5,643 nucleotides of DNA from NCBI GenBank assembly GCA_016198945.1, contig JACQHO010000182.1, forward strand, positions 1-5,643, in the 5' to 3' direction. The notes under the pieces are model-generated. The model made no database searches and was not told the DNA's origin. It worked only from the letters and a program-made list of their open reading frames with translations. The position numbers and the translations under genes were made by a program. The first letter of the stretch is position 1. Every line of letters starts with the position of its first letter. The DNA is from Nitrospirota bacterium (GTDB lineage Bacteria; Nitrospirota; Nitrospiria; JACQBZ01). Of this stretch, positions 1-5,316 are shown piece by piece.

Positions 1-261
1 CTGGTGACGGACGAGGAGATCGTGGAGGCCTACCGGACGATCGCCGGGACGGAGGGGGTCTTCTGCGAGCCGGCCTCGGCCGCATCGGTCGCCGGTGTAA
101 TGAAGATGAACAGGCAGGGGATTTTCAGAAAGGGGGATGTCGTCGTCTGCACGCTGACCGGGCACGGCCTGAAGGATGTCGAGATGGCGATGAACGTTTC
201 CCAGAAACCGATCACGATCAAGGCCCGGTTTGAGGATGTTGTTAAGGTATTAGGATACTGA
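1..261 (+). CDS. thrC: threonine synthase, C-terminal part (5' end outside window)
   Basis: This is the last 86 codons of a pyridoxal-phosphate enzyme that converts O-phospho-L-homoserine to L-threonine in the cytoplasm. The reading frame is open from base 1 and ends at TGA 259-261, so the gene begins upstream of the window; the GTG at 4 is not a credible start because the sequence is already deep inside the fold. Recognisable family features are the segment EGVFCEPASAASVAGV (about residues 19-34 of the fragment) and CTLTGHGLKD (about 49-58), both typical of the C-terminal part of class II-fold threonine synthases. The next gene is lysC, 90 nt downstream, so a committed step and the terminal threonine step of the aspartate family lie together. 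The PLP lysine and most of the active site are outside the window and cannot be checked. Confidence 0.9.
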   Translation: MVTDEEIVEAYRTIAGTEGVFCEPASAASVAGVMKMNRQGIFRKGDVVVCTLTGHGLKDVEMAMNVSQKPITIKARFEDVVKVLGY

Positions 262-262
262 T

Positions 263-340
263 CGTGAGGCGTAAGGCGTCAGGCGTGAGGCGAAAAAGCA
301 AGAGACTTTACCCCTAACGCCTAACCCCTCACTCCTTACG
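263..340. repeat. heptad-phased imperfect inverted repeat in thrC-lysC spacer
   Basis: The left arm is four tandem 7-mers: CGTGAGG (263-269), CGTAAGG (270-276), CGTCAGG (277-283) and CGTGAGG (284-290), then CG. The right arm, read on the minus strand, is again four 7-mers: CGTAAGG (340-334), AGTGAGG (333-327), GGTTAGG (326-320) and CGTTAGG (319-313), then GG. The arms therefore pair imperfectly (22 of 29 positions match) around an 18-nt loop (293-310). The element fills nearly the whole spacer and ends just before the lysC ribosome binding site. Its function is unknown; it lacks a U-tract, so it is not an ordinary intrinsic terminator. A second element with the same 7-bp register lies at 5317-5389. 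Confidence 0.75.
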
Positions 341-351
341 ATAAGGAAAAA

Positions 352-1566
352 ATGGCACTCATTGTTCAAAAATTCGGCGGCACATCGGTCGGGACGGTCG
401 AGCGCATCCAGAAGGTGGCCGAGCACGTGGCCAAGGCCAAGGCGGCCGGCAACGATGTGGTCGTGGTCGTTTCGGCCATGGCCGGGGAGACGGACCGCTT
501 GCTGAAACTGGCCCAGCAACTCTCCTCCAATCCGGAGGAGCGCGAAGTGGACATGTTGCTGTCTTCCGGCGAACGGGTCACCAGCGCGCTGCTCGCGCTC
601 GCGCTTCAGGAGAAAGGGCTCAGGGCGCAGGCCTTGACCGGCCGACAGGTCGGGATTATGACGGACAGCACGCATACCAAGGCCAAGATCGAGCGTATCA
701 CGGCCGACCGCGTGCGCGAGGCGATCGGGGAGGGAATCATTCCGGTCATTGCCGGGTTTCAGGGAATCAATGAGCGGTCGGACGTGACGACGCTGGGGCG
801 GGGCGGCTCGGATCTGACGGCGGTGGCGCTGGCCGCGGCGCTGAAGGCGGACCGCTGCGACATCTATACCGATGTGGATGGCGTTTACACGACCGACCCT
901 CACGTCGTGCCGGATGCGCGGCGGCTCGAGAAGATATCGTATGAAGAGATGCTCGAGATGGCCAGCCTCGGGGCCAAGGTGCTTCAGGCCCGTTCAGTCG
1001 AGTTTGCGGCCAATTATCAGGTGCCGGTGCGGGTGCTGTCCAGTTTTACCGAGGGAGAGGGGACGCTGGTGACCAAGGAGGACCGTGATATGGAACAGGT
1101 GGTGGTGTCGGGCGTGACCTATGACAAAAACCAGGCCAAGCTGACGATCACGGGCGTGCCCGACCAGCCCGGGATTGCGGCCCGTCTTTTCGGCGCCATT
1201 GCCCAGGCCGGCATCCTTGTGGACATGATCCTGCAGAACGTCAGTCAGGAAGGAATGACGGATATCTCCTTTACGGTTCCGAAAGGAGACGCGCAAAAGG
1301 GGGGCGAGATCGCACGCAAGATCGCCCGAGAGATCGGGGCGCGGGACGTTCAATTGAAAGAGGACATCGCGAATGTCTCGATCGTCGGAGTCGGCATGCG
1401 GACCCATTCCGGCGTGGCGGCCCAGATGTTTGCCGCGCTGTCGAAGGAGGGGATCAACATCCTGATGATCTCGACGAGCGAGATCAAGATCTCCTGTGTC
1501 GTTGATGCAAAGTATACCGAATTGGCCGTACGGGCCCTGCATGATGCTTTTGAATTGGGAAAATAA
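352..1566 (+). CDS. lysC: aspartate kinase (alpha subunit, full length)
   Basis: Cytoplasmic enzyme that phosphorylates L-aspartate with ATP to beta-aspartyl phosphate, the first committed step to lysine, threonine, methionine and diaminopimelate. The 404-residue length fits a monofunctional aspartokinase. The kinase domain carries KFGGTSVG at 7-14, SSGERV at 71-76, TLGRGGSD at 147-154 and the nucleotide-site segment YTDVDGVYT at 172-180. Two ACT regulatory domains follow: about 263-310 (LTITGVPDQPG, then QNVS at 295-298) and about 341-400 (NVSIVGVGM). The ATG is preceded by AAGGA at 343-347 with 4 nt spacing. The gene lies between thrC and cimA (15-nt gap to cimA), consistent with one transcript. 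The ACT pair implies feedback control by lysine and/or threonine, but which effector cannot be decided by eye. There is no homoserine dehydrogenase fusion. An internal start at 1090 is annotated separately. Confidence 0.96.
   Translation: MALIVQKFGGTSVGTVERIQKVAEHVAKAKAAGNDVVVVVSAMAGETDRLLKLAQQLSSNPEEREVDMLLSSGERVTSALLALALQEKGLRAQALTGRQVGIMTDSTHTKAKIERITADRVREAIGEGIIPVIAGFQGINERSDVTTLGRGGSDLTAVALAAALKADRCDIYTDVDGVYTTDPHVVPDARRLEKISYEEMLEMASLGAKVLQARSVEFAANYQVPVRVLSSFTEGEGTLVTKEDRDMEQVVVSGVTYDKNQAKLTITGVPDQPGIAARLFGAIAQAGILVDMILQNVSQEGMTDISFTVPKGDAQKGGEIARKIAREIGARDVQLKEDIANVSIVGVGMRTHSGVAAQMFAALSKEGINILMISTSEIKISCVVDAKYTELAVRALHDAFELGK
1075..1092 (+). promoter_or_regulatory. internal ribosome binding site for aspartokinase beta subunit
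   Basis: AAGGAGG at 1075-1081 is complementary to the 16S rRNA anti-SD core and is followed by 8 nt and ATG at 1090-1092, in frame with lysC. This is one of the two strongest SD sequences in the window (the other is before ihfA) and it decides the predicted beta-subunit start. Confidence 0.6.
1090..1566 (+). CDS. predicted aspartokinase beta subunit from an in-frame internal start
   Basis: Inside lysC, codon 247 is ATG (1090-1092), and a near-perfect Shine-Dalgarno sequence AAGGAGG lies at 1075-1081, 8 nt upstream. Translation from it would give a 158-residue protein holding only the two ACT domains. In Bacillus subtilis LysC, Corynebacterium glutamicum and Thermus the same gene is known to make a beta subunit of roughly 160-170 residues from an in-frame internal start, forming an alpha2-beta2 enzyme. 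The length and position here match that arrangement, starting just before the first ACT strand. The Shine-Dalgarno sequence falls on codons for Thr-Lys-Glu-Asp, so it could be coincidental, but its strength and spacing are better than those of the lysC start itself. Seen: SD and ATG. Inferred: that it is used. Confidence 0.6.
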   Translation: MEQVVVSGVTYDKNQAKLTITGVPDQPGIAARLFGAIAQAGILVDMILQNVSQEGMTDISFTVPKGDAQKGGEIARKIAREIGARDVQLKEDIANVSIVGVGMRTHSGVAAQMFAALSKEGINILMISTSEIKISCVVDAKYTELAVRALHDAFELGK

Positions 1567-1581
1567 CGAGGATAGACCGCC

Positions 1582-3159
1582 GTGCATTTCATCGAGATCT
1601 ATGACACCACGCTCCGGGACGGCGCCCAGGCCGAGGACGTTTCGTTTTCGGTCGAGGACAAGCTCCGCGTGGCCGAGAAACTAGACGGCCTCGGCGTTCA
1701 GTATATCGAGGGCGGCTGGCCCGGCTCCAATCCCAAAGATATCCAGTTCTTTAAAAAAGTGCGGCAGCTTCCGCTGAAAAACGCGAAGATCACGGCCTTC
1801 GGGGCGACGCGAAAGGCCGGCCATCCGGTGGCCCAGGATCCCAACATTCAAGCGCTGCTCGAATCCGGCACCGAGCTGATCACGCTGTTCGGAAAAAGCT
1901 GGGACCTTCATGTGACGGACGCGCTGGGCATCTCGCTGAAAAAAAATATCGAGCTGATCAGCGACTCGATTCAGTACCTGCGGTCGAAACGGAAAAAGGT
2001 TTTTTACGACGCCGAGCATTTTTTCGACGGCTACAAGGCCAATCCGGACTACGCCCTTCAGACCCTGAAAGAGGCCGAGGCCTCCGGCGCGGCCTGCATC
2101 ATTCTCTGCGATACCAACGGCGGAACGATGCCCTGGGAGGTGAGGGACATTTTCTCGACCGTGATGCAGGAGGTCCGGGTTCCGCTCGGAATCCACGCCC
2201 ACAACGACGCCGACATGGCCGTGGCCAATTCAATCATCGCGGTCGAACTGGGGGCGGTGCAGGTTCAGGGGACGGTGAACGGGTTCGGGGAGCGGTGCGG
2301 GAATGCGAATCTCTGCTCCATCCTGCCCAACCTCAAACTCAAGATGGGCGTGGACTGTATCTCGGACGAACAGCTCGGCCATCTCAAGGAGGTCTCGCGG
2401 TTCGTGACCGAGATCGCCAATCTGTCGCCCGACAAGCATCAGCCGTACGTCGGGGACAGCGCCTTCGCCCATAAAGGCGGCGTGCATGTCCATGCCGTCC
2501 GGAAAAACCCGCTGACCTACGAGCATATCCGGCCGGATCGGGTGGGAAACCGCCAGCGCATCCTGGTTTCGGATTATGCCGGTCGGAGCGTCCTGCTGGG
2601 CAAAGCGAACGAATTCCGGATCCGGCTGAAGAAGCGAAGTCCGAAGCTGATGCATCTGCTGGCAACGCTCAAAGAACTTGAGAGCCAGGGGTTTCAATTT
2701 GAAGGGGCCGAAGGGTCGTTTGAGCTCCTGATGCGGAAGGCCGAGGGGACGCATCGGCGGTTCTTCGATCTGGTCGGATTTCGCGTCATCGTTGAAAAGC
2801 GACGGGAACGGGAGGATCCGATTTCGGAAGCCACCATCACGGTGAAGGTCGGCGATCATGTAGAACATACCGCGGCGGTGGGCAACGGGCCGGTCAATGC
2901 CCTGGATCATGCGCTGCGAAAGGCGCTGGATAAATTTTATCCGCAGCTCAAGGAGATGAAACTCCTCGATTACAAGGTGCGGGTGCTGGCGGCCGACCGG
3001 GGAACGGCCGCGCGGGTTCGGGTGCTGATCGAATCCGGCGACCGGACCCGCAAATGGGGGACGGTCGGCGTCTCGGAGAATATCATCGAGGCGAGCTGGC
3101 AGGCGCTGGTCGACAGCGTCGAGTACAAACTTCTGCAAGATCTAAAGAAGAAACGGTAG
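1582..3159 (+). CDS. cimA: (R)-citramalate synthase
   Basis: Condenses acetyl-CoA with pyruvate to (R)-citramalate, the entry step of the threonine-independent route to 2-oxobutyrate and isoleucine; cytoplasmic. The 525-residue length fits the long CimA type rather than HMG-CoA lyase. The catalytic domain starts with YDTTLRDG (7-14; R12 and D13 are the conserved catalytic/metal residues), then IEGGWPGSNPKD (42-53), YDAEHFFDGYK (142-152), the metal-binding HxH in GIHAHND (H205, H207) and NGFGERCGNANLCS (233-246). A LeuA-type allosteric dimer domain follows at about 390-520, with EHTAAVGNGPVNALDHALRK and WGTVGVSENI as landmarks, suggesting feedback control, most likely by isoleucine. The start is GTG 1582, with GAGGA at 1568-1572 and 9 nt spacing; the conserved TLRDG motif leaves no room for a later start. 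2-Isopropylmalate synthase and homocitrate synthase are the alternatives, but the IEGGWPGSNPKD and DAEHFFDG pattern is that of CimA. Confidence 0.95.
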   Translation: MHFIEIYDTTLRDGAQAEDVSFSVEDKLRVAEKLDGLGVQYIEGGWPGSNPKDIQFFKKVRQLPLKNAKITAFGATRKAGHPVAQDPNIQALLESGTELITLFGKSWDLHVTDALGISLKKNIELISDSIQYLRSKRKKVFYDAEHFFDGYKANPDYALQTLKEAEASGAACIILCDTNGGTMPWEVRDIFSTVMQEVRVPLGIHAHNDADMAVANSIIAVELGAVQVQGTVNGFGERCGNANLCSILPNLKLKMGVDCISDEQLGHLKEVSRFVTEIANLSPDKHQPYVGDSAFAHKGGVHVHAVRKNPLTYEHIRPDRVGNRQRILVSDYAGRSVLLGKANEFRIRLKKRSPKLMHLLATLKELESQGFQFEGAEGSFELLMRKAEGTHRRFFDLVGFRVIVEKRREREDPISEATITVKVGDHVEHTAAVGNGPVNALDHALRKALDKFYPQLKEMKLLDYKVRVLAADRGTAARVRVLIESGDRTRKWGTVGVSENIIEASWQALVDSVEYKLLQDLKKKR

Positions 3160-3162
3160 CGC

Positions 3163-4335
3163 ATGTTCAGACGGGTCGGACTCGTTGCAACCTTCCTCCT
3201 CATCGGGATCTTCCTTGCCCCGATCGCGGGCTGTCGGAATGCGGACGACCGACCGACGGCACGCGGGGCGGGCTCCTCGAGTTCGGTCACCGTTCCGTCG
3301 GACCGACTCGAAGATCGACAGACCGTTCCGGCAGTTGAAATCCTGATTCCGCGCACCACCTTTGCCCAGATCGCCAGAACCGTGGCGCCGGCCGTGATTC
3401 ATCTCAAAACCATTCAGAAGCTCCGGGAGGATTGGAATCCGTTTCATCGTCGGCCGAACGAAGGGTTCTTGGAGAGTTGGGTCCGGCGCCTCCGGGGGCG
3501 GTCCAAGGAGACCGTCATGGAACAGGAGGGCATCGGCTCCGGTGTGATCATTCACCCGGCGGGTTATGCGCTCACGAATCATCATGTCGTCAAGCATGCC
3601 GATCAAATTCAGGCCGTTCTGTCGGACGGCCGAGAATTCCCGGCCCGCGTGGTCGACCGCGATCCGCGCATGGACCTGGCCCTGCTGCAGCTTGAAGGGG
3701 AGCCGCCGTTTTCTTCAGCCGATCTGGGCGATTCCAGTCAACTTGAGTCCGGCGAGTGGGCCATGGCGGTGGGCAGTCCGTTGGGGCTGGCCCAGACGTT
3801 CACCGTCGGCGTCATCAGCGCCACCGGCCGGTCGCACCTGGGGATCACCTCCCGCGAAAATTTCATCCAGACCGACGCCTCGATCAATTACGGGAACAGC
3901 GGCGGGCCGCTCGTGAATATCGAGGCCGAGGTGATCGGGATCAATACGGCGATCATGCCGACGGGCCACGGGATCGGTTTCGCCATTCCGATCAATATGG
4001 CCCGGCAGTTTGCCGAGACGGCCCTGTTTCGGCACCCGATCAAAGCGGCCTGGCTCGGCATTCAGGCATGGGCCGGTCGGCCGGATCCCCGCGGCGCCAC
4101 CGGCGTCGTCGTGAGGTCGGTTCAATGGGGGAGTCCGGCATGGCGATCCGGACTGCGGGCCGCCGATCGCGTCATCCGGATTGACGGAATGGATGTAACC
4201 GATGTCGGACAGATGCAGCGGATGATCCGTGAGGGTGGAATCGGGGTTGAGAGGGAGTTTTCGATTTTCCGAAACGGATCGGTTGAAGAAATCCGGATTC
4301 ACACGGATGAGCGGCCGGCGCGTGTTTTCCCTTGA
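3163..4335 (+). CDS. HtrA/DegP-family trypsin-like serine protease, lipoprotein with one PDZ domain
   Basis: A 390-residue envelope protease of MEROPS family S1C, likely in periplasmic protein quality control or envelope stress signalling. The N-terminus is a lipoprotein signal peptide: positively charged MFRR, a hydrophobic stretch about 5-20, and lipobox I21-A22-G23-C24, so the mature protein would be lipid-anchored at Cys24. A low-complexity linker runs to about 60. The protease domain (about 66-285) has the full triad: His141 in TNHHVV (138-143), Asp171 in MDLALLQ (170-176) and Ser246 in GNSGGP (244-249). A single PDZ domain covers about 296-380, starting with the carboxylate-binding loop WLGI (297-300). 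This is DegS-like in layout (one PDZ, membrane tethered), but with a lipid anchor instead of a transmembrane helix. ATG is 3 nt after the cimA stop with no good SD, suggesting translational coupling. TGA 4333-4335 sits inside a promoter. Confidence 0.9.
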   Translation: MFRRVGLVATFLLIGIFLAPIAGCRNADDRPTARGAGSSSSVTVPSDRLEDRQTVPAVEILIPRTTFAQIARTVAPAVIHLKTIQKLREDWNPFHRRPNEGFLESWVRRLRGRSKETVMEQEGIGSGVIIHPAGYALTNHHVVKHADQIQAVLSDGREFPARVVDRDPRMDLALLQLEGEPPFSSADLGDSSQLESGEWAMAVGSPLGLAQTFTVGVISATGRSHLGITSRENFIQTDASINYGNSGGPLVNIEAEVIGINTAIMPTGHGIGFAIPINMARQFAETALFRHPIKAAWLGIQAWAGRPDPRGATGVVVRSVQWGSPAWRSGLRAADRVIRIDGMDVTDVGQMQRMIREGGIGVEREFSIFRNGSVEEIRIHTDERPARVFP

Positions 4336-4360
4336 CATTTGATCTAACCTGTTGTATTTT
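4332..4360 (+). promoter_or_regulatory. sigma70-type promoter for ihfA-merR, overlapping the htrA stop codon
   Basis: A perfect -35 box TTGACA (4332-4337), an optimal 17-bp spacer and a -10 box TATTTT (4355-4360, four of six to TATAAT) predict a transcript start near 4367. The htrA-like stop TGA (4333-4335) is part of the -35 hexamer. The stretch from here to about 4376 is markedly AT-rich compared with the flanking genes. It implies that ihfA has its own transcript even though it lies behind the amino-acid block. Confidence 0.75.
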
Positions 4361-4364
4361 ATGT

Positions 4365-4375
4365 TCAATTTTTTA
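4365..4375 (+). promoter_or_regulatory. possible IHF binding site at the ihfA transcription start
   Basis: TCAA-TTTT-TTA at 4365-4375 fits the conserved TCAANNNNTTR part of the E. coli IHF consensus (WATCAANNNNTTR); the two outer WA positions are GT here. It would overlap the predicted +1. Autoregulation of ihfA is known in E. coli. An AT-rich run can match by chance and the specificity of this organism's IHF is unknown, so the call is weak. Confidence 0.3.
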
Positions 4376-4399
4376 ATGCCCGGGCGGCACGGAGGACCC

Positions 4400-4471
4400 A
4401 TGCGCGATCAGCACGGAAGATTCCGATACGACAAGGAGGGCCGGAATGAGAAAAGCCGACATTGCCAATGA
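4400..4471 (+). CDS. possible 23-codon leader ORF overlapping the ihfA start
   Basis: ATG 4400-4402 is preceded by GGAGG (4391-4395) with 4-nt spacing. It reads 23 codons of mostly charged residues (Arg-, Lys-, Glu- and His-rich) to TGA 4469-4471, overlapping the first 26 nt of ihfA in another frame. The ihfA SD lies inside this ORF, so ribosomes translating it could change access to the ihfA start. No similarity to any known peptide is recognised. It may be coincidental, because short ORFs behind a GGAGG are not rare. Confidence 0.25.
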   Translation: MRDQHGRFRYDKEGRNEKSRHCQ

Positions 4472-4724
4472 GGTCTACGAGCGGGTCGGGATTTCGAAGA
4501 AAGAGGCGGCCGAGATCATTGAGACCGTTTTGAACACGATCAAGAGCGTGCTTCAAAAAGGGGAAACGGTCAAGATTGCCGGTTTCGGAAATTTTGTCGT
4601 TCGAAGCAAGCGGGCCCGGAAGGGACGAAACCCGAAGACGGGCCAGGAGATCGGAATCACGCCGAGGCGCGTGGTGACCTTCCGCCCCAGTCAAGTCTTT
4701 AAAAAATTTGTGAACAAATCGTAG
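4446..4724 (+). CDS. ihfA: integration host factor alpha subunit (HU/IHF DNA-bending protein)
   Basis: A 92-residue nucleoid protein that, as a dimer with IhfB or a homologue, binds the minor groove and bends DNA sharply; acts in recombination, replication and transcription architecture. The HU/IHF fold is complete: two N-terminal helices (about 3-38), then GETVKIAGFGNFVVRSK (39-55) and the beta-arm GRNPKTGQEIGITPRRVVTFRPS (60-82), with the intercalating proline at 63. The pattern ITPRRVVTFRPSQ is closer to IhfA than to HU. The start is well supported by AAGGAGGG (4433-4440) ending 5 nt before ATG. The gene follows its own promoter and precedes a MerR gene and tRNA-Pro; in Pseudomonas and Xanthomonas ihfA is, from memory, also followed by a merR gene and tRNA-Pro, which supports IhfA rather than HU. 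In those bacteria pheST lies upstream, whereas here an htrA-like gene does. Confidence 0.92.
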   Translation: MRKADIANEVYERVGISKKEAAEIIETVLNTIKSVLQKGETVKIAGFGNFVVRSKRARKGRNPKTGQEIGITPRRVVTFRPSQVFKKFVNKS

Positions 4725-4785
4725 GTTGCCCTTGAGTAAAAAGTCCAGTCTCGGGCCGAAAGATTTGGGGCGCCCGGAAGAGCGC

Positions 4786-5163
4786 ATGGGCCCGGACTCC
4801 CATTCGGACTCCCATGATCCTGAACGGTTGTTTTACAAGATCAGCGAAGTGAGCGCCATCACGGGCCTCGAAGCCTACGTGCTTCGGTATTGGCAATCCG
4901 AGTTTCCAATCCTTCGCCCTCAGAAAAGCCGAGGCGGTCAGCGGATCTACCAAAAGAAAGATATCGAAACCATTTTGAAGATCAAGCAGATGCTCTATGA
5001 AAAAGGGTTTACCATCGCCGGAGCGCGGAAGGCGTTGACGGCGCGAAACGGCGGGTCTTCCGAAACGGCGTCCCAACCGTTATCCAAGGAGTTCATCTAC
5101 CGCCTCCGGGGCGAATTGGCCGATATATTGCGGATTCTTTCATCCTACGAAAAACAGAATTAA
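4786..5163 (+). CDS. MerR-family transcriptional regulator, small, cysteine-free
   Basis: A 125-residue DNA-binding protein (from the chosen start). The winged helix-turn-helix begins at FYKISEVSAITGLEAYVLRYWQSEF (16-40), the MerR signature, continues through the wing GGQRIYQKKDIETILKIK (50-67) and ends with EKGFTIAGARKAL (72-84). A short helical segment at about 99-122 probably gives the dimer coiled coil. There is no cysteine and almost no effector domain, so metal or thiol sensing is unlikely; the ligand and targets are unknown. The start is uncertain: ATG 4786 (GGAAG at 4776-4780, 5 nt spacing) leaves 14 residues before the domain, as in relatives I recall. TTG 4732 (GTAGG at 4721-4725) or TTG 4726 would add 18 or 20 residues of low-information sequence. 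Likely co-transcribed with ihfA, 61 nt upstream. The association with ihfA is widespread, but its purpose is not known to me. Confidence 0.88.
   Translation: MGPDSHSDSHDPERLFYKISEVSAITGLEAYVLRYWQSEFPILRPQKSRGGQRIYQKKDIETILKIKQMLYEKGFTIAGARKALTARNGGSSETASQPLSKEFIYRLRGELADILRILSSYEKQN
4793..4816 (+). repeat. 12-bp tandem duplication in the merR N-terminus
   Basis: CGGACTCCCATT (4793-4804) is followed at once by CGGACTCCCATG (4805-4816). In frame it encodes the repeated Asp-Ser-His-Ser / Asp-Ser-His-Asp. It lies before the DNA-binding domain, looks like replication slippage and is unlikely to matter for function. Confidence 0.7.
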
Positions 5164-5183
5164 TACATACTTAGGAACGGCTG

Positions 5184-5206
5184 GGGACAGATTTGAAATC
5201 TGTCCC
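5184..5206. repeat. REP-like palindrome after merR (possible terminator)
   Basis: GGGACAGATT (5184-5193) pairs perfectly with AATCTGTCCC (5197-5206) around a 3-nt loop TGA. GGAA (5173-5176) and TTCC (5207-5210) could extend it across a bulge. The GGGACAGA...TCTGTCCC motif resembles REP-type palindromes associated with RAYT/IS200-like transposases in many environmental genomes (from memory). It begins 20 nt after the merR stop. The downstream run TTCCTATTT is too poor for a good intrinsic terminator, but the stem could still stop polymerase or protect the mRNA 3' end. Confidence 0.65.
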
Positions 5207-5218
5207 TTCCTATTTACA

Positions 5219-5292
5219 CGGGGCGTAGCGCAGCCTGGTAGCGTACTCGCTTGGGGTGCGAGTGGTCGGCGGTTCAAATCCGCCCGCCCCGA
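5219..5292 (+). tRNA. tRNA-Pro, anticodon GGG
   Basis: The cloverleaf folds without mismatches apart from one G-T pair. Acceptor stem: 5219-5225 with 5285-5291. D-stem: GCGC 5228-5231 with GCGT 5241-5244 and loop AGCCTGGTA. Anticodon stem: CTCGC 5246-5250 with GCGAG 5258-5262 and loop TTGGGGT, placing anticodon GGG at 5253-5255, followed by G37 as expected for proline tRNAs. T-arm: GGCGG 5268-5272, TTCAAAT, CCGCC 5280-5284. The C1-G72 pair and discriminator A (5292) are bacterial tRNA-Pro identity features. CCA is not encoded (AAA follows), so it must be added after transcription. It reads CCC and CCU codons. It follows ihfA-merR, as in several proteobacteria. Confidence 0.97.
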
Positions 5293-5316
5293 AAATTTCC
5301 CGCCGGGGAAATTTTC
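5291..5316. terminator. perfect 11-bp hairpin at the tRNA-Pro 3' end, possible terminator
   Basis: GAAAATTTCCC (5291-5301) pairs perfectly with GGGAAATTTTC (5306-5316) around loop GCCG. The first two bases of the stem are the last acceptor base and the discriminator of tRNA-Pro, so the hairpin starts exactly at the mature tRNA end. No T-run follows (CCATTTACG), so intrinsic termination would be weak; a 3'-processing or bidirectional role is also possible. Confidence 0.5.

Noticed and set aside
263..340. CRISPR-like array
   Set aside because: The repeats are 7 bp with no spacers and are inverted between halves, so this is not a CRISPR array.
250..903. 217-codon minus-strand frame over lysC
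   Set aside because: Low-complexity Arg/His-rich translation with no domain; its N-terminal part is read from the lysC kinase domain and its C-terminal part from the heptad repeat.
2230..3138. 302-codon open frame on the minus strand, antisense to cimA
   Set aside because: It is a shadow of GC-rich codon use in cimA; its translation is rich in Arg/Pro/His without any domain pattern, while the + strand protein is clearly CimA along its whole length.
3715..4401. 228-codon open frame on the minus strand, opposite the protease gene
   Set aside because: No recognisable motifs, and the + strand holds the triad and PDZ domain here; treated as an antisense shadow.
4726..4785. Longer MerR form starting at TTG 4726 or 4732
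   Set aside because: GTAGG abuts TTG 4726 with no spacing; TTG 4732 has better spacing but adds only non-conserved sequence. ATG 4786 was preferred, though 4732 is not excluded.
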